From contig JAEZEK010000150.1 in the NCBI GenBank assembly GCA_023417735.1, positions 1 to 5,325 on the forward strand: a DNA stretch of 5,325 nt. The letters run 5' to 3'. Under the pieces are notes generated by a model that was not told where the DNA came from, ran no database searches, and saw only the letters and a program-made list of their open reading frames with translations. Shown here one piece after another: positions 1 to 5,325 of this stretch (its first letter is position 1; every line of letters starts with the position of its first letter). The stretch comes from Pseudomonadota bacterium. Its GTDB lineage: Bacteria; Pseudomonadota; Alphaproteobacteria; Rhizobiales; Afifellaceae. Made by a program: the position numbers and the translations under genes.

Positions 1-57
1 CGCCGCGGCGGCGGCGAGACCGGCGAGAACGGCTCTGCGGCTGGGATGAACGGCCAT
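1..57 (-). CDS. 5' end of a Tat-exported protein (partial, runs off left edge)
   Basis: Only the first 19 codons are present. They read MAVHPSRRAVLAGLAAAAA, which looks like a twin-arginine signal peptide: an n-region with S6-R7-R8-A9-V10-L11, followed by a hydrophobic alanine/leucine h-region. The pattern is close to the Tat consensus S/T-R-R-x-F-L-K, with Val in place of Phe. Known for the family: such peptides send folded, often cofactor-containing proteins through TatABC to the periplasm. The ATG at 57 is the only usable start in this frame, because a TAA lies 14 codons upstream and no ATG, GTG or TTG lies between. No good Shine-Dalgarno site is visible. The mature protein is outside the window, so its function cannot be named. 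The gene is co-directional with the permease gene upstream and separated from it by 62 bases of AT-richer DNA, so it may have its own promoter. Confidence 0.6.
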   Translation of the reverse strand, partial: MAVHPSRRAVLAGLAAAAA

Positions 58-91
58 GCGATAGAAATGGCCGATTCCCCGCGGAAGATGT

Positions 92-114
92 GTAAAGTTT
101 TACGAAAAGGTTAA
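92..114 (-). promoter_or_regulatory. Possible operator/promoter region: GTAAA dyad next to a CtrA-like half site
   Basis: The 62-base gap between the permease stop and the Tat-protein start is much more AT-rich than the rest of the window around 92-114. It holds a perfect dyad GTAAA-N2-TTTAC (92-103). Read on the minus strand it also holds TTAA-N7-GTAA (114 down to 100), one base off the CtrA consensus TTAA-N7-TTAA of alphaproteobacteria. The dyad lies 35-46 bases before the ATG at 57, a sensible place for an operator. No convincing -35/-10 pair could be fitted. CtrA or another regulator is inference only, because short AT-rich motifs can arise by chance. Confidence 0.3.
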
Positions 115-119
115 GGCCA

Positions 120-962
120 TCACAGGCGCATCAGCGCGAGGCCCGCGAGGACCAGCAGGATCGATCCGAAGCGGATCGGCGTCAGGCGCTCGCGCAGCAC
201 CACCATGCCGATGAGCGCGGCGAAGAGGATGCTGGTCTCGCGGAGCGCCGCCACGATCGGGATCGGCGCCACCGTCATCGCCCATATGACGATCCAGTAG
301 GCGACGAGCGACAGCGCGCCGCCGAGGAGGCTCGGCCACCAGTTGGCCTTCGCGGCATCGAGGAAGAGGCGGCGCCGAAAGAGAAGCGTGCCGACGAGCA
401 GGGGCGGGAAGTCGAGCGCGAAGAGCCACATCACGTATTGGTGGGCGGAATCGGCCTGACGCGCGCCGAGCCCGTCGCTCAGCGTGTAGAGCGTGATGCA
501 CACCGAGGTCGCCGCCGCATAGGCGAGCCCGCGCGGCGACGACGTGAGCGCCCGCCAGCCCTGGTCGAGCGCGAGCGCCATGATCCCGGCGGCGAGCACG
601 ACGATGCCGACGGCCGTTCCCCAGTCGACGCCTTCGTCGAGCAGGACGACCGACAGGACGAGCGTCCCGAGCGGCGCGGAGCCGCGCACCAGCGGATAGG
701 CCTTGCTCAGTTCGCCGTGGACATAGGCGAGAGCAAGGAAGGTGTTGTAGCCGGTATGGATGATCGCCGAGGCGATCGCGAACGGCCATGCCGCCGCGGG
801 AAGGATCGGGAAGAAGAAGAGCGTCGGCAGCGCGATCAGCCCGGACGCGGTGACGAGCAGCGCCATGGACACCACCTTGTCGCTCCGCATCCGGATAATG
901 GCGTTCCACGATGCGTGGCAGAACGCTGCGACGAGGACGGCGAAGGTGACGGCGGCGGTCAT
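120..962 (-). CDS. EamA/DMT-family permease (10-helix drug/metabolite transporter)
   Basis: An inner-membrane permease of the drug/metabolite transporter superfamily. Such proteins export or import small metabolites, and the substrate cannot be told from sequence. The 280 residues are almost wholly hydrophobic and fall into two five-helix EamA repeats, split near residue 135 by a short polar loop (DQGWRALTSSPRG). Numbered from the ATG, the first helix carries the HASWN signature typical of one DMT subgroup (about 16-20). Repeat 1 has GELSKAYPLVRGSAPLGT (about 83-100). Repeat 2 has the matching ALRETSILFAALIG (about 239-252) followed by VLRERLTPIR. Length is normal for the family (280-300). 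The start is uncertain: GTG at 968 is also in frame, two codons earlier. Neither has a strong ribosome site, and ATG at 962 is preferred with a weak GAG five bases upstream. The gene sits about 96 bases after meaB in the same direction, so it could be read from the same transcript. It has no evident metabolic link to meaB. Confidence 0.88.
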   Translation of the reverse strand: MTAAVTFAVLVAAFCHASWNAIIRMRSDKVVSMALLVTASGLIALPTLFFFPILPAAAWPFAIASAIIHTGYNTFLALAYVHGELSKAYPLVRGSAPLGTLVLSVVLLDEGVDWGTAVGIVVLAAGIMALALDQGWRALTSSPRGLAYAAATSVCITLYTLSDGLGARQADSAHQYVMWLFALDFPPLLVGTLLFRRRLFLDAAKANWWPSLLGGALSLVAYWIVIWAMTVAPIPIVAALRETSILFAALIGMVVLRERLTPIRFGSILLVLAGLALMRL

Positions 963-1028
963 GGGCACTCGCGGAGGGCGCCCGCTTCTACGCCGCAGCG
1001 GTGCGGGACGCCAGCCTCGGCCATCGAT

Positions 1029-1040
1029 CGCACGCGTGCG
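1029..1040. repeat. 12-base perfect palindrome in the meaB-permease gap
   Basis: CGCACGCGTGCG reads the same on both strands and lies in the roughly 96-base gap between the meaB stop and the permease start. Any hairpin would have almost no loop and is not followed by a T-run, so it is not an intrinsic terminator. In DNA this rich in GC, such a palindrome may be chance. A protein-binding site is possible but unsupported. Confidence 0.3.
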
Positions 1041-1058
1041 GAGCGGATCGGCGGCGGC

Positions 1059-2027
1059 CTAACGGAGCAGCGTTTCTGCGGCATGCTCCACCGCCGCCGG
1101 AGCCGTGGTCCGCCCCTCGGCCACGGCCTTCTCCAGCTCGGAAAGGGCGCGGGCACGCTCGCCGGCGAGGAAGCGCGCGCGGATGCGGTCCTCGAGCAGG
1201 CTCCGGAACCAGCGGACCGATTGCTCGGCGCGCCGGTTCGCGAGCGAGCCGTCCGCGCGGCGCCGTTCGAGAAGCGATCGCGCCTCCGTCCAGAGCCGGT
1301 CGAGCCCTGCCTCCGCCAGGCCCGAGACGGTGAGCACGGGCGGGGCCTCGTCGGAATGGGCGAAGAGGATGCGGAGCGCGGAGCGGTACTCGGCGGCGGC
1401 CAGCCCGGCGCGCTCGGCATTCTCGCCCTCCGCCTTGTTGATGGCGATGACGTCGGCGATCTCGAGCAGGCCCTTCTTGAGGCCCTGCAGCTCGTCGCCG
1501 GCGCCGGGAAGCATGAGGGCCACGAAGATGTCGACCATGTCGGCGACCGTCGTTTCCGATTGGCCGACCCCCACGGTTTCCACGATCACGACGTCGAAGC
1601 CGGCCGCTTCGCACAGGAGCATCGCCTCACGGGTGCGGCTCGCGACGCCCCCGAGCGTGCCGGCCGCGGGGGAGGGGCGGACGAAGGCGTTCGGATCGAC
1701 GGCAAGCCGTGCCATCCGGGTCTTGTCGCCCAGTATGGAGCCGCCCGTCCGCCGCGATGACGGATCGACCGCAAGCACGGCGACCCGGTGGCCCGCTGTG
1801 GTGAGGTGCGTGCCGAAGGCGTCGATGAGGGTCGACTTGCCGACGCCGGGGACGCCGGTCATGCCGATGCGGACTGCCCGGCCGGTTTCCGGCAGCAGGC
1901 GGTCGAGCAGGCGGGCGGCGGCCGCCTGATGGTCCGGCCGGCGCGACTCCACGAGCGTGATGGCACGGGCGAGCGCCGACCGCGACCCGTCCGCGATCCC
2001 GCGCGAGAGGTCTTCGAGGTCAGGCAC
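1059..2027 (-). CDS. meaB: Methylmalonyl-CoA mutase-associated GTPase MeaB (ArgK family)
   Basis: A cytosolic G3E-class P-loop GTPase. In known members it binds adenosylcobalamin-dependent methylmalonyl-CoA mutase, gates cofactor loading and protects the mutase from inactivation, in propionyl-CoA or ethylmalonyl-CoA metabolism. The 322 residues are normal length. Visible motifs are an N-terminal helical part with SALARAITLVES (17-28), the Walker A motif GVPGVGKST (58-66), and DPSSRRTGGSILGDKTRM (88-105), which is highly characteristic of MeaB. There follow VETVGVGQSE (149-158) and the G4 position INKAEGEN (196-203). A C-terminal helical dimerisation arm (about 260-322) closes the protein. The G4 motif reads NKAE where NKxD is usual. 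The start is GTG at 2027, giving the expected MeaB N-terminus. It overlaps the P450 stop by 8 bases and has no clear Shine-Dalgarno site, which suggests translation by reinitiation after the P450. No mutase subunit gene is in the window, so the partner must be encoded elsewhere. Confidence 0.95.
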   Translation of the reverse strand: MPDLEDLSRGIADGSRSALARAITLVESRRPDHQAAAARLLDRLLPETGRAVRIGMTGVPGVGKSTLIDAFGTHLTTAGHRVAVLAVDPSSRRTGGSILGDKTRMARLAVDPNAFVRPSPAAGTLGGVASRTREAMLLCEAAGFDVVIVETVGVGQSETTVADMVDIFVALMLPGAGDELQGLKKGLLEIADVIAINKAEGENAERAGLAAAEYRSALRILFAHSDEAPPVLTVSGLAEAGLDRLWTEARSLLERRRADGSLANRRAEQSVRWFRSLLEDRIRARFLAGERARALSELEKAVAEGRTTAPAAVEHAAETLLR

Positions 2028-3456
2028 CGATGAGCGGCGGTTCGCTGGCTGCGGTCACGGGCACTTCGACCTCCTCCTTGCTCGTCCGCCGCTCCACCAG
2101 CAGCCTTATCCCGTTTGCGGAGCGCAGCGTCAGCCGCGCGATCGGCTCCGGGACATGCCCCTCCATCGGCGTGAACCGGAAGTCGCGGGCGAGCGCGGCG
2201 ATGATGAGGACCGCCTCCTGCATGGCGAAGGACGCGCCGAGGCAGACGCGCGGGCCGGCACTGAACGGCAGGTACGCGCACCGGAGCGAGTCCTTCGTTT
2301 CGGCACGCTGGAACCGGTCCGGATCGAAGACGTCGGGGCGGTCCCAGAGCTTCCGGTGCCGGTGGAGCAACCAGGGCGAGACGAGCACGACCGAACCGGG
2401 AGCGAGCTCCTTGTTGCGCATCTTCTCGCAGCGCGTCGTGTCGCGGGCGAAGGAATAGACCGGGGGATAGAGGCGCAGCGTCTCGCGGAACACGTCGCGT
2501 GCGAAGCGCAGGCGGCGCATGTCCGAGAATTCCGGCTGCCGTCCCCCGAACGCGGCGACGGCCTCCTGATGCAGCCGCTCCTGGACGTGCGGCTGCATGG
2601 CGATGAGGTAGAGGGCCCAGGCGAGCGCGGAGGCGGAGGTCTCGTGGCCGGCGAGGAAGAGGACCGCGATCTGGTCCACCAGTTCCCGGCGCGTGAAGCG
2701 CTTGCCGGTCAGGGGGTCCTGCGCCTCGAGGAGCGAAGCGAGGATGTCCCGCTGGGGCACGTGCAAGCCTCCGGAGACTGCAGACAGCCGCTCCTCCACC
2801 GCCCGCTCGAGCAGCCCACGAATTGCCCTGGCGTGGCGGGCGGCCTGCCAGTAGCGGAGGAAGATCACCGCCGGCAGGCCGGCCATCGACCAGATGCCAT
2901 GGCTGTATGCGAGTTCCTGGAACTTCCCGAAGGCGTTGAAGATGAGTTCGGCCTCGGCCCGCTCGAACGGCCGGGAGAAGATCGTGCGGAAGATGATGTC
3001 GGCCGTGACGTGCGTGGTCTCCACGTCGATCGACAGGGGCTGTCCCCGCTCCGCACCGTCGAGGCGGACCTTCAGGGAATCGACGGCATCCCGCATCAGC
3101 GGGAAGACGTCCTGAACTCGCGCGCCCTCGAAGGCGGGGTCGAGCATCCGGCGCTGCTGCCGCCAAGTCTCGCCGTTCGAGACGAAGATGCCGTTGCCGA
3201 GCAGGTAACGGAGCATCCGCTCCATGGCGTTGCTCTTCGGGAAGTGCTCGGCGTCCGTGATCAGCATGCGATCGATGAGCTTCGCCTCGTTGACGAAGTA
3301 GACGTTGCGCAGCGGGGTCGAGATCTGTCCCATCTTCATGGCATAGGACCGGTCGTACATGACCGACAGCGCCGAGTGCCGTCCCCTTTGCAGGCGTCTG
3401 AAGAGGTTGAGTTTTTTCTCTTGGGAGGGCGGCTTCGGCGGGCAGAACTCGCTCAT
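2020..3456 (-). CDS. Cytochrome P450 monooxygenase (soluble, CYP4/CYP102-like signatures)
   Basis: A haem-thiolate monooxygenase of 478 residues. All core motifs are intact. They are the C-helix W98-R-Q-Q-R102, which contacts haem propionate, the I-helix AGHETSA (269-275) with the oxygen-activating acid/Thr pair E272-T273, and the K-helix E325-T-L-R328 followed by LYPP. The PERF-like stretch is FDPDRF (377-382), and the haem loop is FSAGPRVCLG (398-407) with C405 as axial ligand. There is no N-terminal membrane anchor, so it should be soluble. ETLRLYPP and the FSAGPRVCLGASFA pattern resemble CYP4- or CYP102-like enzymes, which often hydroxylate fatty acids or other hydrophobic chains, but the substrate is not known here. 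No fused reductase domain and no ferredoxin or reductase gene is present nearby, so electrons must come from elsewhere. The start ATG at 3456 overlaps the upstream hydrolase stop as ATGA, and the 3' end overlaps meaB by 8 bases. A 22-residue polar tail follows the last core strand. Confidence 0.95.
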   Translation of the reverse strand: MSEFCPPKPPSQEKKLNLFRRLQRGRHSALSVMYDRSYAMKMGQISTPLRNVYFVNEAKLIDRMLITDAEHFPKSNAMERMLRYLLGNGIFVSNGETWRQQRRMLDPAFEGARVQDVFPLMRDAVDSLKVRLDGAERGQPLSIDVETTHVTADIIFRTIFSRPFERAEAELIFNAFGKFQELAYSHGIWSMAGLPAVIFLRYWQAARHARAIRGLLERAVEERLSAVSGGLHVPQRDILASLLEAQDPLTGKRFTRRELVDQIAVLFLAGHETSASALAWALYLIAMQPHVQERLHQEAVAAFGGRQPEFSDMRRLRFARDVFRETLRLYPPVYSFARDTTRCEKMRNKELAPGSVVLVSPWLLHRHRKLWDRPDVFDPDRFQRAETKDSLRCAYLPFSAGPRVCLGASFAMQEAVLIIAALARDFRFTPMEGHVPEPIARLTLRSANGIRLLVERRTSKEEVEVPVTAASEPPLIGA

Positions 3457-4721
3457 GTCCGGAAGGGCCTCAGCCCCGCATAGTCCTTCACGCCGGCGCG
3501 GTGTGCGAAGCGCTCCTGCAGGGGAACGGCCCCGGCTGTGATCATGAAATAGTCATACTCTGCCAAGCGATCGCCCGCCATGAGATACTGGAAATGCATG
3601 CGTGCCCAGTCTCGCCGCGCACGGTCGTAGGTCGCACGGTCGACGACGTCCATCATGCGGACGTTGAGGAGCTTCGGCCAGGCCGGGCCGCCTTCCGTCC
3701 TTCGGAACGCCGGATCGAAGATGCGGACGGGGTCGACGAGCGCGAAGCATGCTCCGTCCGGTGGAGCGGAGAAGTCGATCCAGGGCACGTCGGCCGCCGC
3801 GAGGGTGCGCAACTCGTCGCGGAACCAGCCCGCCTCCGGCATCAGGCTCAGGATCGGAGTGGTCGGCCCGAGAGTCAGGACCGCGAGCCGCGGGCCCCGG
3901 CGGGCGAGCTCCGGGTCGATCGCGAGCGCGCGCGCCATCACCGAGACGGCGAGCGGCGTGCCGAGACTGTGTCCCACGAGGAGGATCTCGTCGGCGTCGC
4001 CGGCCGCGACCGCCTCGACCACGGTGCGGGCAAACGCATTGCGGCGCTCTTCGAGCCCCGCGACTTCGCCGCGCGCGTCGCGCACCGTGAAGGCGTAGAT
4101 GCGTCCGAGCCAGTAGACGTTCAGCCGGCCTTCCAGCCAGCGCCCGAGGAAGATGATCCCGGCCGCCGCTGCGAACCCGGCCGGCAGGGCCAGGAACCAG
4201 GGCGCTCCGAAAGCGCCGGCGAGTGCCGCAAGTCCCCAGCCAGCCGTCAATGCAAGCAGGAGCTGCAGAAGGATGAACACCGCCGGCAGCGAGACCGTGA
4301 TGAGGACGGGCCAGGTCGCGCGAAAGATGGTGCGGAGCGCGCCCGTGCGCAGGAACACCCAGAAGGCCCAGAGCGTATCGGCCCAGACGCTCGACTGTCG
4401 CCTCGGCCAGTGATCCCGGATGATGTCGTCCCAGCGGAGGAAGTCGTAGCGCGTTTCGACGGGATGCCCGTCGATGGCTGCGGTAACAGTCCAGGACTGG
4501 ATGAGCGGCCCGAGGCTGCGGCGCGCGCCGACCGCGATCGGGGCGCCTGAGAGCGCGCAATGGCGCTCGGCCTCCTCGCGGTAGGTCTTGTGGTAGAAGC
4601 TCGGGCCGCGGGGATCAAAGCCGCTCAGATAGAGCACCCGGCGGCGGCGCACGCTCGGCTCGAGCCGCGGCGCTGGGGAACGCGCGACCTTCGCCGCACG
4701 AACCGGGCGGACGTCGTTCAT
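3453..4721 (-). CDS. Membrane-anchored alpha/beta-hydrolase-like protein (GHSLG motif)
   Basis: A conserved-looking protein of 422 residues that I do not recognise as a named enzyme. It begins with a basic tail and a strand-like segment RRVLYLSGFDPRG (27-39) followed by YHKTYREEAERH. A lipase-type nucleophile elbow LLVGHSLGTP (247-256) has S252 as likely nucleophile. Strand-like segments follow at 278-285 (RLAVLTLG) and 312-319 (VPWIDFSA). D322 or D330 and H376 are possible triad partners; this is inference. Between the first strands and the elbow lies a hydrophobic hairpin, about 137-160 and 170-193, flanked by Arg residues. Both soluble parts should therefore face the cytoplasm on the inner membrane. 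An esterase, lipase or thioesterase role is plausible but the substrate is unknown. The ATG at 4721 has AGG directly against it rather than at normal spacing; GTG codons at 24 and 29 are less likely starts. The gene heads the coupled trio with the P450 and meaB. Confidence 0.85.
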   Translation of the reverse strand: MNDVRPVRAAKVARSPAPRLEPSVRRRRVLYLSGFDPRGPSFYHKTYREEAERHCALSGAPIAVGARRSLGPLIQSWTVTAAIDGHPVETRYDFLRWDDIIRDHWPRRQSSVWADTLWAFWVFLRTGALRTIFRATWPVLITVSLPAVFILLQLLLALTAGWGLAALAGAFGAPWFLALPAGFAAAAGIIFLGRWLEGRLNVYWLGRIYAFTVRDARGEVAGLEERRNAFARTVVEAVAAGDADEILLVGHSLGTPLAVSVMARALAIDPELARRGPRLAVLTLGPTTPILSLMPEAGWFRDELRTLAAADVPWIDFSAPPDGACFALVDPVRIFDPAFRRTEGGPAWPKLLNVRMMDVVDRATYDRARRDWARMHFQYLMAGDRLAEYDYFMITAGAVPLQERFAHRAGVKDYAGLRPFRT

Positions 4722-4756
4722 CCTGCGAGGTGGCGGGCAGTCGTTCTCATCCGTCC

Positions 4757-4786
4757 GGCATAGCAGAACGTGGACCGAAGGTTCAA
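4757..4786 (-). promoter_or_regulatory. Candidate sigma70-like promoter for the hydrolase-P450-meaB operon
   Basis: Read on the minus strand, TTGAAC (4786-4781) is followed after 18 bases by TATGCC (4762-4757). The latter is preceded by TGC, giving an extended -10 form TGCTATGCC. Transcription would begin near 4750, leaving a leader of about 30 bases before the ATG at 4721. The site lies in the 77-base gap after the DHFR-like gene and is the least GC-rich part of that gap. Each box matches the consensus only partly, so the call is tentative. Readthrough from the DHFR-like gene is also possible because no terminator is seen in the gap. Confidence 0.35.
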
Positions 4787-4799
4787 AGAATCCCGGCTG

Positions 4800-5222
4800 C
4801 TAGGCCTCTTCCGTCCGCTCGACGGATTCCGCCATCAGCAGCCAGTTCGGGTCGAAGAAGCGGTCGGCCTCGCCGTCATAGGGCAGGCGGGTGATGTCCC
4901 AGTGACGGATGAGATGCGCATACGCGTCCCAGACAGGCGGCCCGCCGCCGATGAAGATGACGCGTTCGGGAAACCGGGCGACTGCCTCCTCGGGCGCCAT
5001 GCTGGAGCGGACTGCGACGATGGTCCGCGTCTCGTGGAACTCCGGCGGGATGGAGGCGATCGTCCGAGGCCCCGCCATCAGCACGTGCCCGCTCGTCATC
5101 TGCCAGAAGCGGCGGACGTCCGCCTTGTACGCCGGGCCGGTCTCGCCCTCCCACGGCAGGCCGCCGCGCAGCCCGAGCTGGCCGCGCCGCCCGATCGCGC
5201 ACATCGCCCTAACGTCCGGCAT
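4800..5222 (-). CDS. Dihydrofolate reductase-family protein (short form)
   Basis: Probably reduces dihydrofolate to tetrahydrofolate with NADPH in the cytosol. Although only 140 residues long, it keeps the main DHFR landmarks. These are an N-terminal strand with A9-I10-G11, the Met20-like loop ending in LPW (22-24), and D35 in KADVRRF at the place of the E. coli catalytic Asp27. F39 and T43 lie nearby, followed by GPRT (51-54) and R66 at the place of the glutamate-binding Arg57. IGGGPPVWDAY (91-101) forms the NADP-binding loop, and T111 in HWDITRL matches Thr113. E. coli DHFR has 159 residues; this one stops about 20 short and appears to lack the last strand. The ATG at 5222 is chosen because GGAGAGG (5227-5233) lies at good spacing and the N-terminus fits the family. 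A second ATG lies at 5204. The frame is open upstream to the window edge but has no start codon there. Confidence 0.82.
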   Translation of the reverse strand: MPDVRAMCAIGRRGQLGLRGGLPWEGETGPAYKADVRRFWQMTSGHVLMAGPRTIASIPPEFHETRTIVAVRSSMAPEEAVARFPERVIFIGGGPPVWDAYAHLIRHWDITRLPYDGEADRFFDPNWLLMAESVERTEEA

Positions 5223-5226
5223 CGAG

Positions 5227-5233
5227 CCTCTCC
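5227..5233 (-). promoter_or_regulatory. Shine-Dalgarno site of the DHFR-like gene
   Basis: GGAGAGG on the minus strand, four bases before the ATG at 5222 (its GGAG core is seven bases away). It is the strongest ribosome site in the window. It decides the start of the DHFR-like protein in favour of 5222 over the in-frame ATG at 5204 and over any read-in from upstream. Confidence 0.65.
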
Positions 5234-5289
5234 GGATCTCGCTCTCACCCAGGGAGAGAACGGCTGGGCGGGCCCGCGGTTCACCGGGG

Positions 5290-5325
5290 CTACTCCGCTG
5301 CGTCCTGATGCGTGTGGCCGAGCTG
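5290..5325 (-). CDS. Possible 3' end of an upstream gene (partial, 11 codons)
   Basis: One minus-strand frame at the right edge reads QLGHTHQDAAE and ends in TAG at 5292-5290, 67 bases before the DHFR-like start. Nine of the eleven third codon positions are G or C, in keeping with the neighbours, and an acidic DAAE end is common for proteins of such genomes. Eleven codons are too few to prove coding or to name a family. The segment could also be non-coding or the start of a divergent plus-strand gene (ATG at 5308). Confidence 0.22.
   Translation of the reverse strand, partial: QLGHTHQDAAE

Noticed and set aside
438..1760. Plus-strand open frame of 440 codons opposite the permease and meaB.
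   Set aside because: Its product is Arg/Gly/Asp/Glu-rich low complexity with no recognisable fold. It crosses two well-supported minus-strand genes and their gap, as expected of an antisense shadow in GC-rich DNA.
1859..3166. Second minus-strand frame of 435 codons overlapping the P450 and meaB.
   Set aside because: Out of frame with both genes, very rich in Arg, Ala, Pro and Gly. It is an offset-frame shadow.
1957..3483. Plus-strand open frame of 508 codons opposite the P450.
   Set aside because: It is longer than the P450 itself, but the composition is charged and featureless. The minus strand carries every P450 motif, so this is a shadow.
3501..4550. Plus-strand open frame of 349 codons opposite the hydrolase.
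   Set aside because: Arg/Asp/Glu/Pro-rich with no domain. The minus-strand protein has clear membrane helices and a GHSLG motif.
4722..4799. Terminator between the DHFR-like gene and the hydrolase.
   Set aside because: Only a three-base stem (ACC/GGT) was found, with no T-run.
5242..5258. Hairpin CTCTC-N7-GAGAG upstream of the DHFR-like gene, considered as a terminator or riboswitch.
   Set aside because: Only a five-base stem, no T-run after it, and no wider conserved fold can be drawn.
5268..5277. Ten-base palindrome GCGGGCCCGC upstream of the DHFR-like gene.
   Set aside because: All G and C, expected by chance in this composition, with no partner site.

Overview
The window is a dense, GC-rich stretch of bacterial chromosome in which every supportable gene lies on the minus strand, so transcription runs right to left. 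High GC, strong GC3 bias, a MeaB GTPase and a soluble P450 suggest an alphaproteobacterium, most likely Hyphomicrobiales. That placement is an inference from style and gene content, since no taxonomic marker is present.

Layout in transcription order. At the right edge there may be the last 11 codons of an upstream gene (5290-5325, weak). Next is a short dihydrofolate reductase-family protein (4800-5222) with a good Shine-Dalgarno site. After a 77-base gap with a candidate sigma70-like promoter comes a tightly packed trio. Its members are a membrane-anchored alpha/beta-hydrolase-like protein with a GHSLG elbow (3453-4721), a cytochrome P450 with all signature motifs (2020-3456), and a MeaB/ArgK-type G3E GTPase (1059-2027). 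The hydrolase and P450 genes overlap by 4 bases (ATGA). The P450 and meaB genes overlap by 8 bases (GTGCCTGA). The trio is therefore almost certainly one translationally coupled operon. After about 96 bases follows an EamA/DMT-type ten-helix permease (120-962 or 968). After a 62-base AT-richer gap with a dyad comes the 5' end of a gene with a twin-arginine signal peptide, which runs off the left edge.

How the genes may work together. MeaB is the chaperone/GTPase of adenosylcobalamin-dependent methylmalonyl-CoA mutase, but no mutase gene is in the window. The P450 and hydrolase could act on a hydrophobic substrate whose breakdown yields propionyl-CoA, which would make sense of the coupling to meaB. 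This is a hypothesis from gene order only. The P450 has no ferredoxin or reductase gene nearby. No RNA genes, insertion sequences, CRISPR arrays or clear intrinsic terminators were seen. The long plus-strand reading frames opposite these genes are GC-rich shadows. No clearly new system is visible; the most unusual points are the hydrolase-P450-meaB coupling, the transmembrane hairpin inside the hydrolase, and the NKAE variant of the G4 motif in MeaB.
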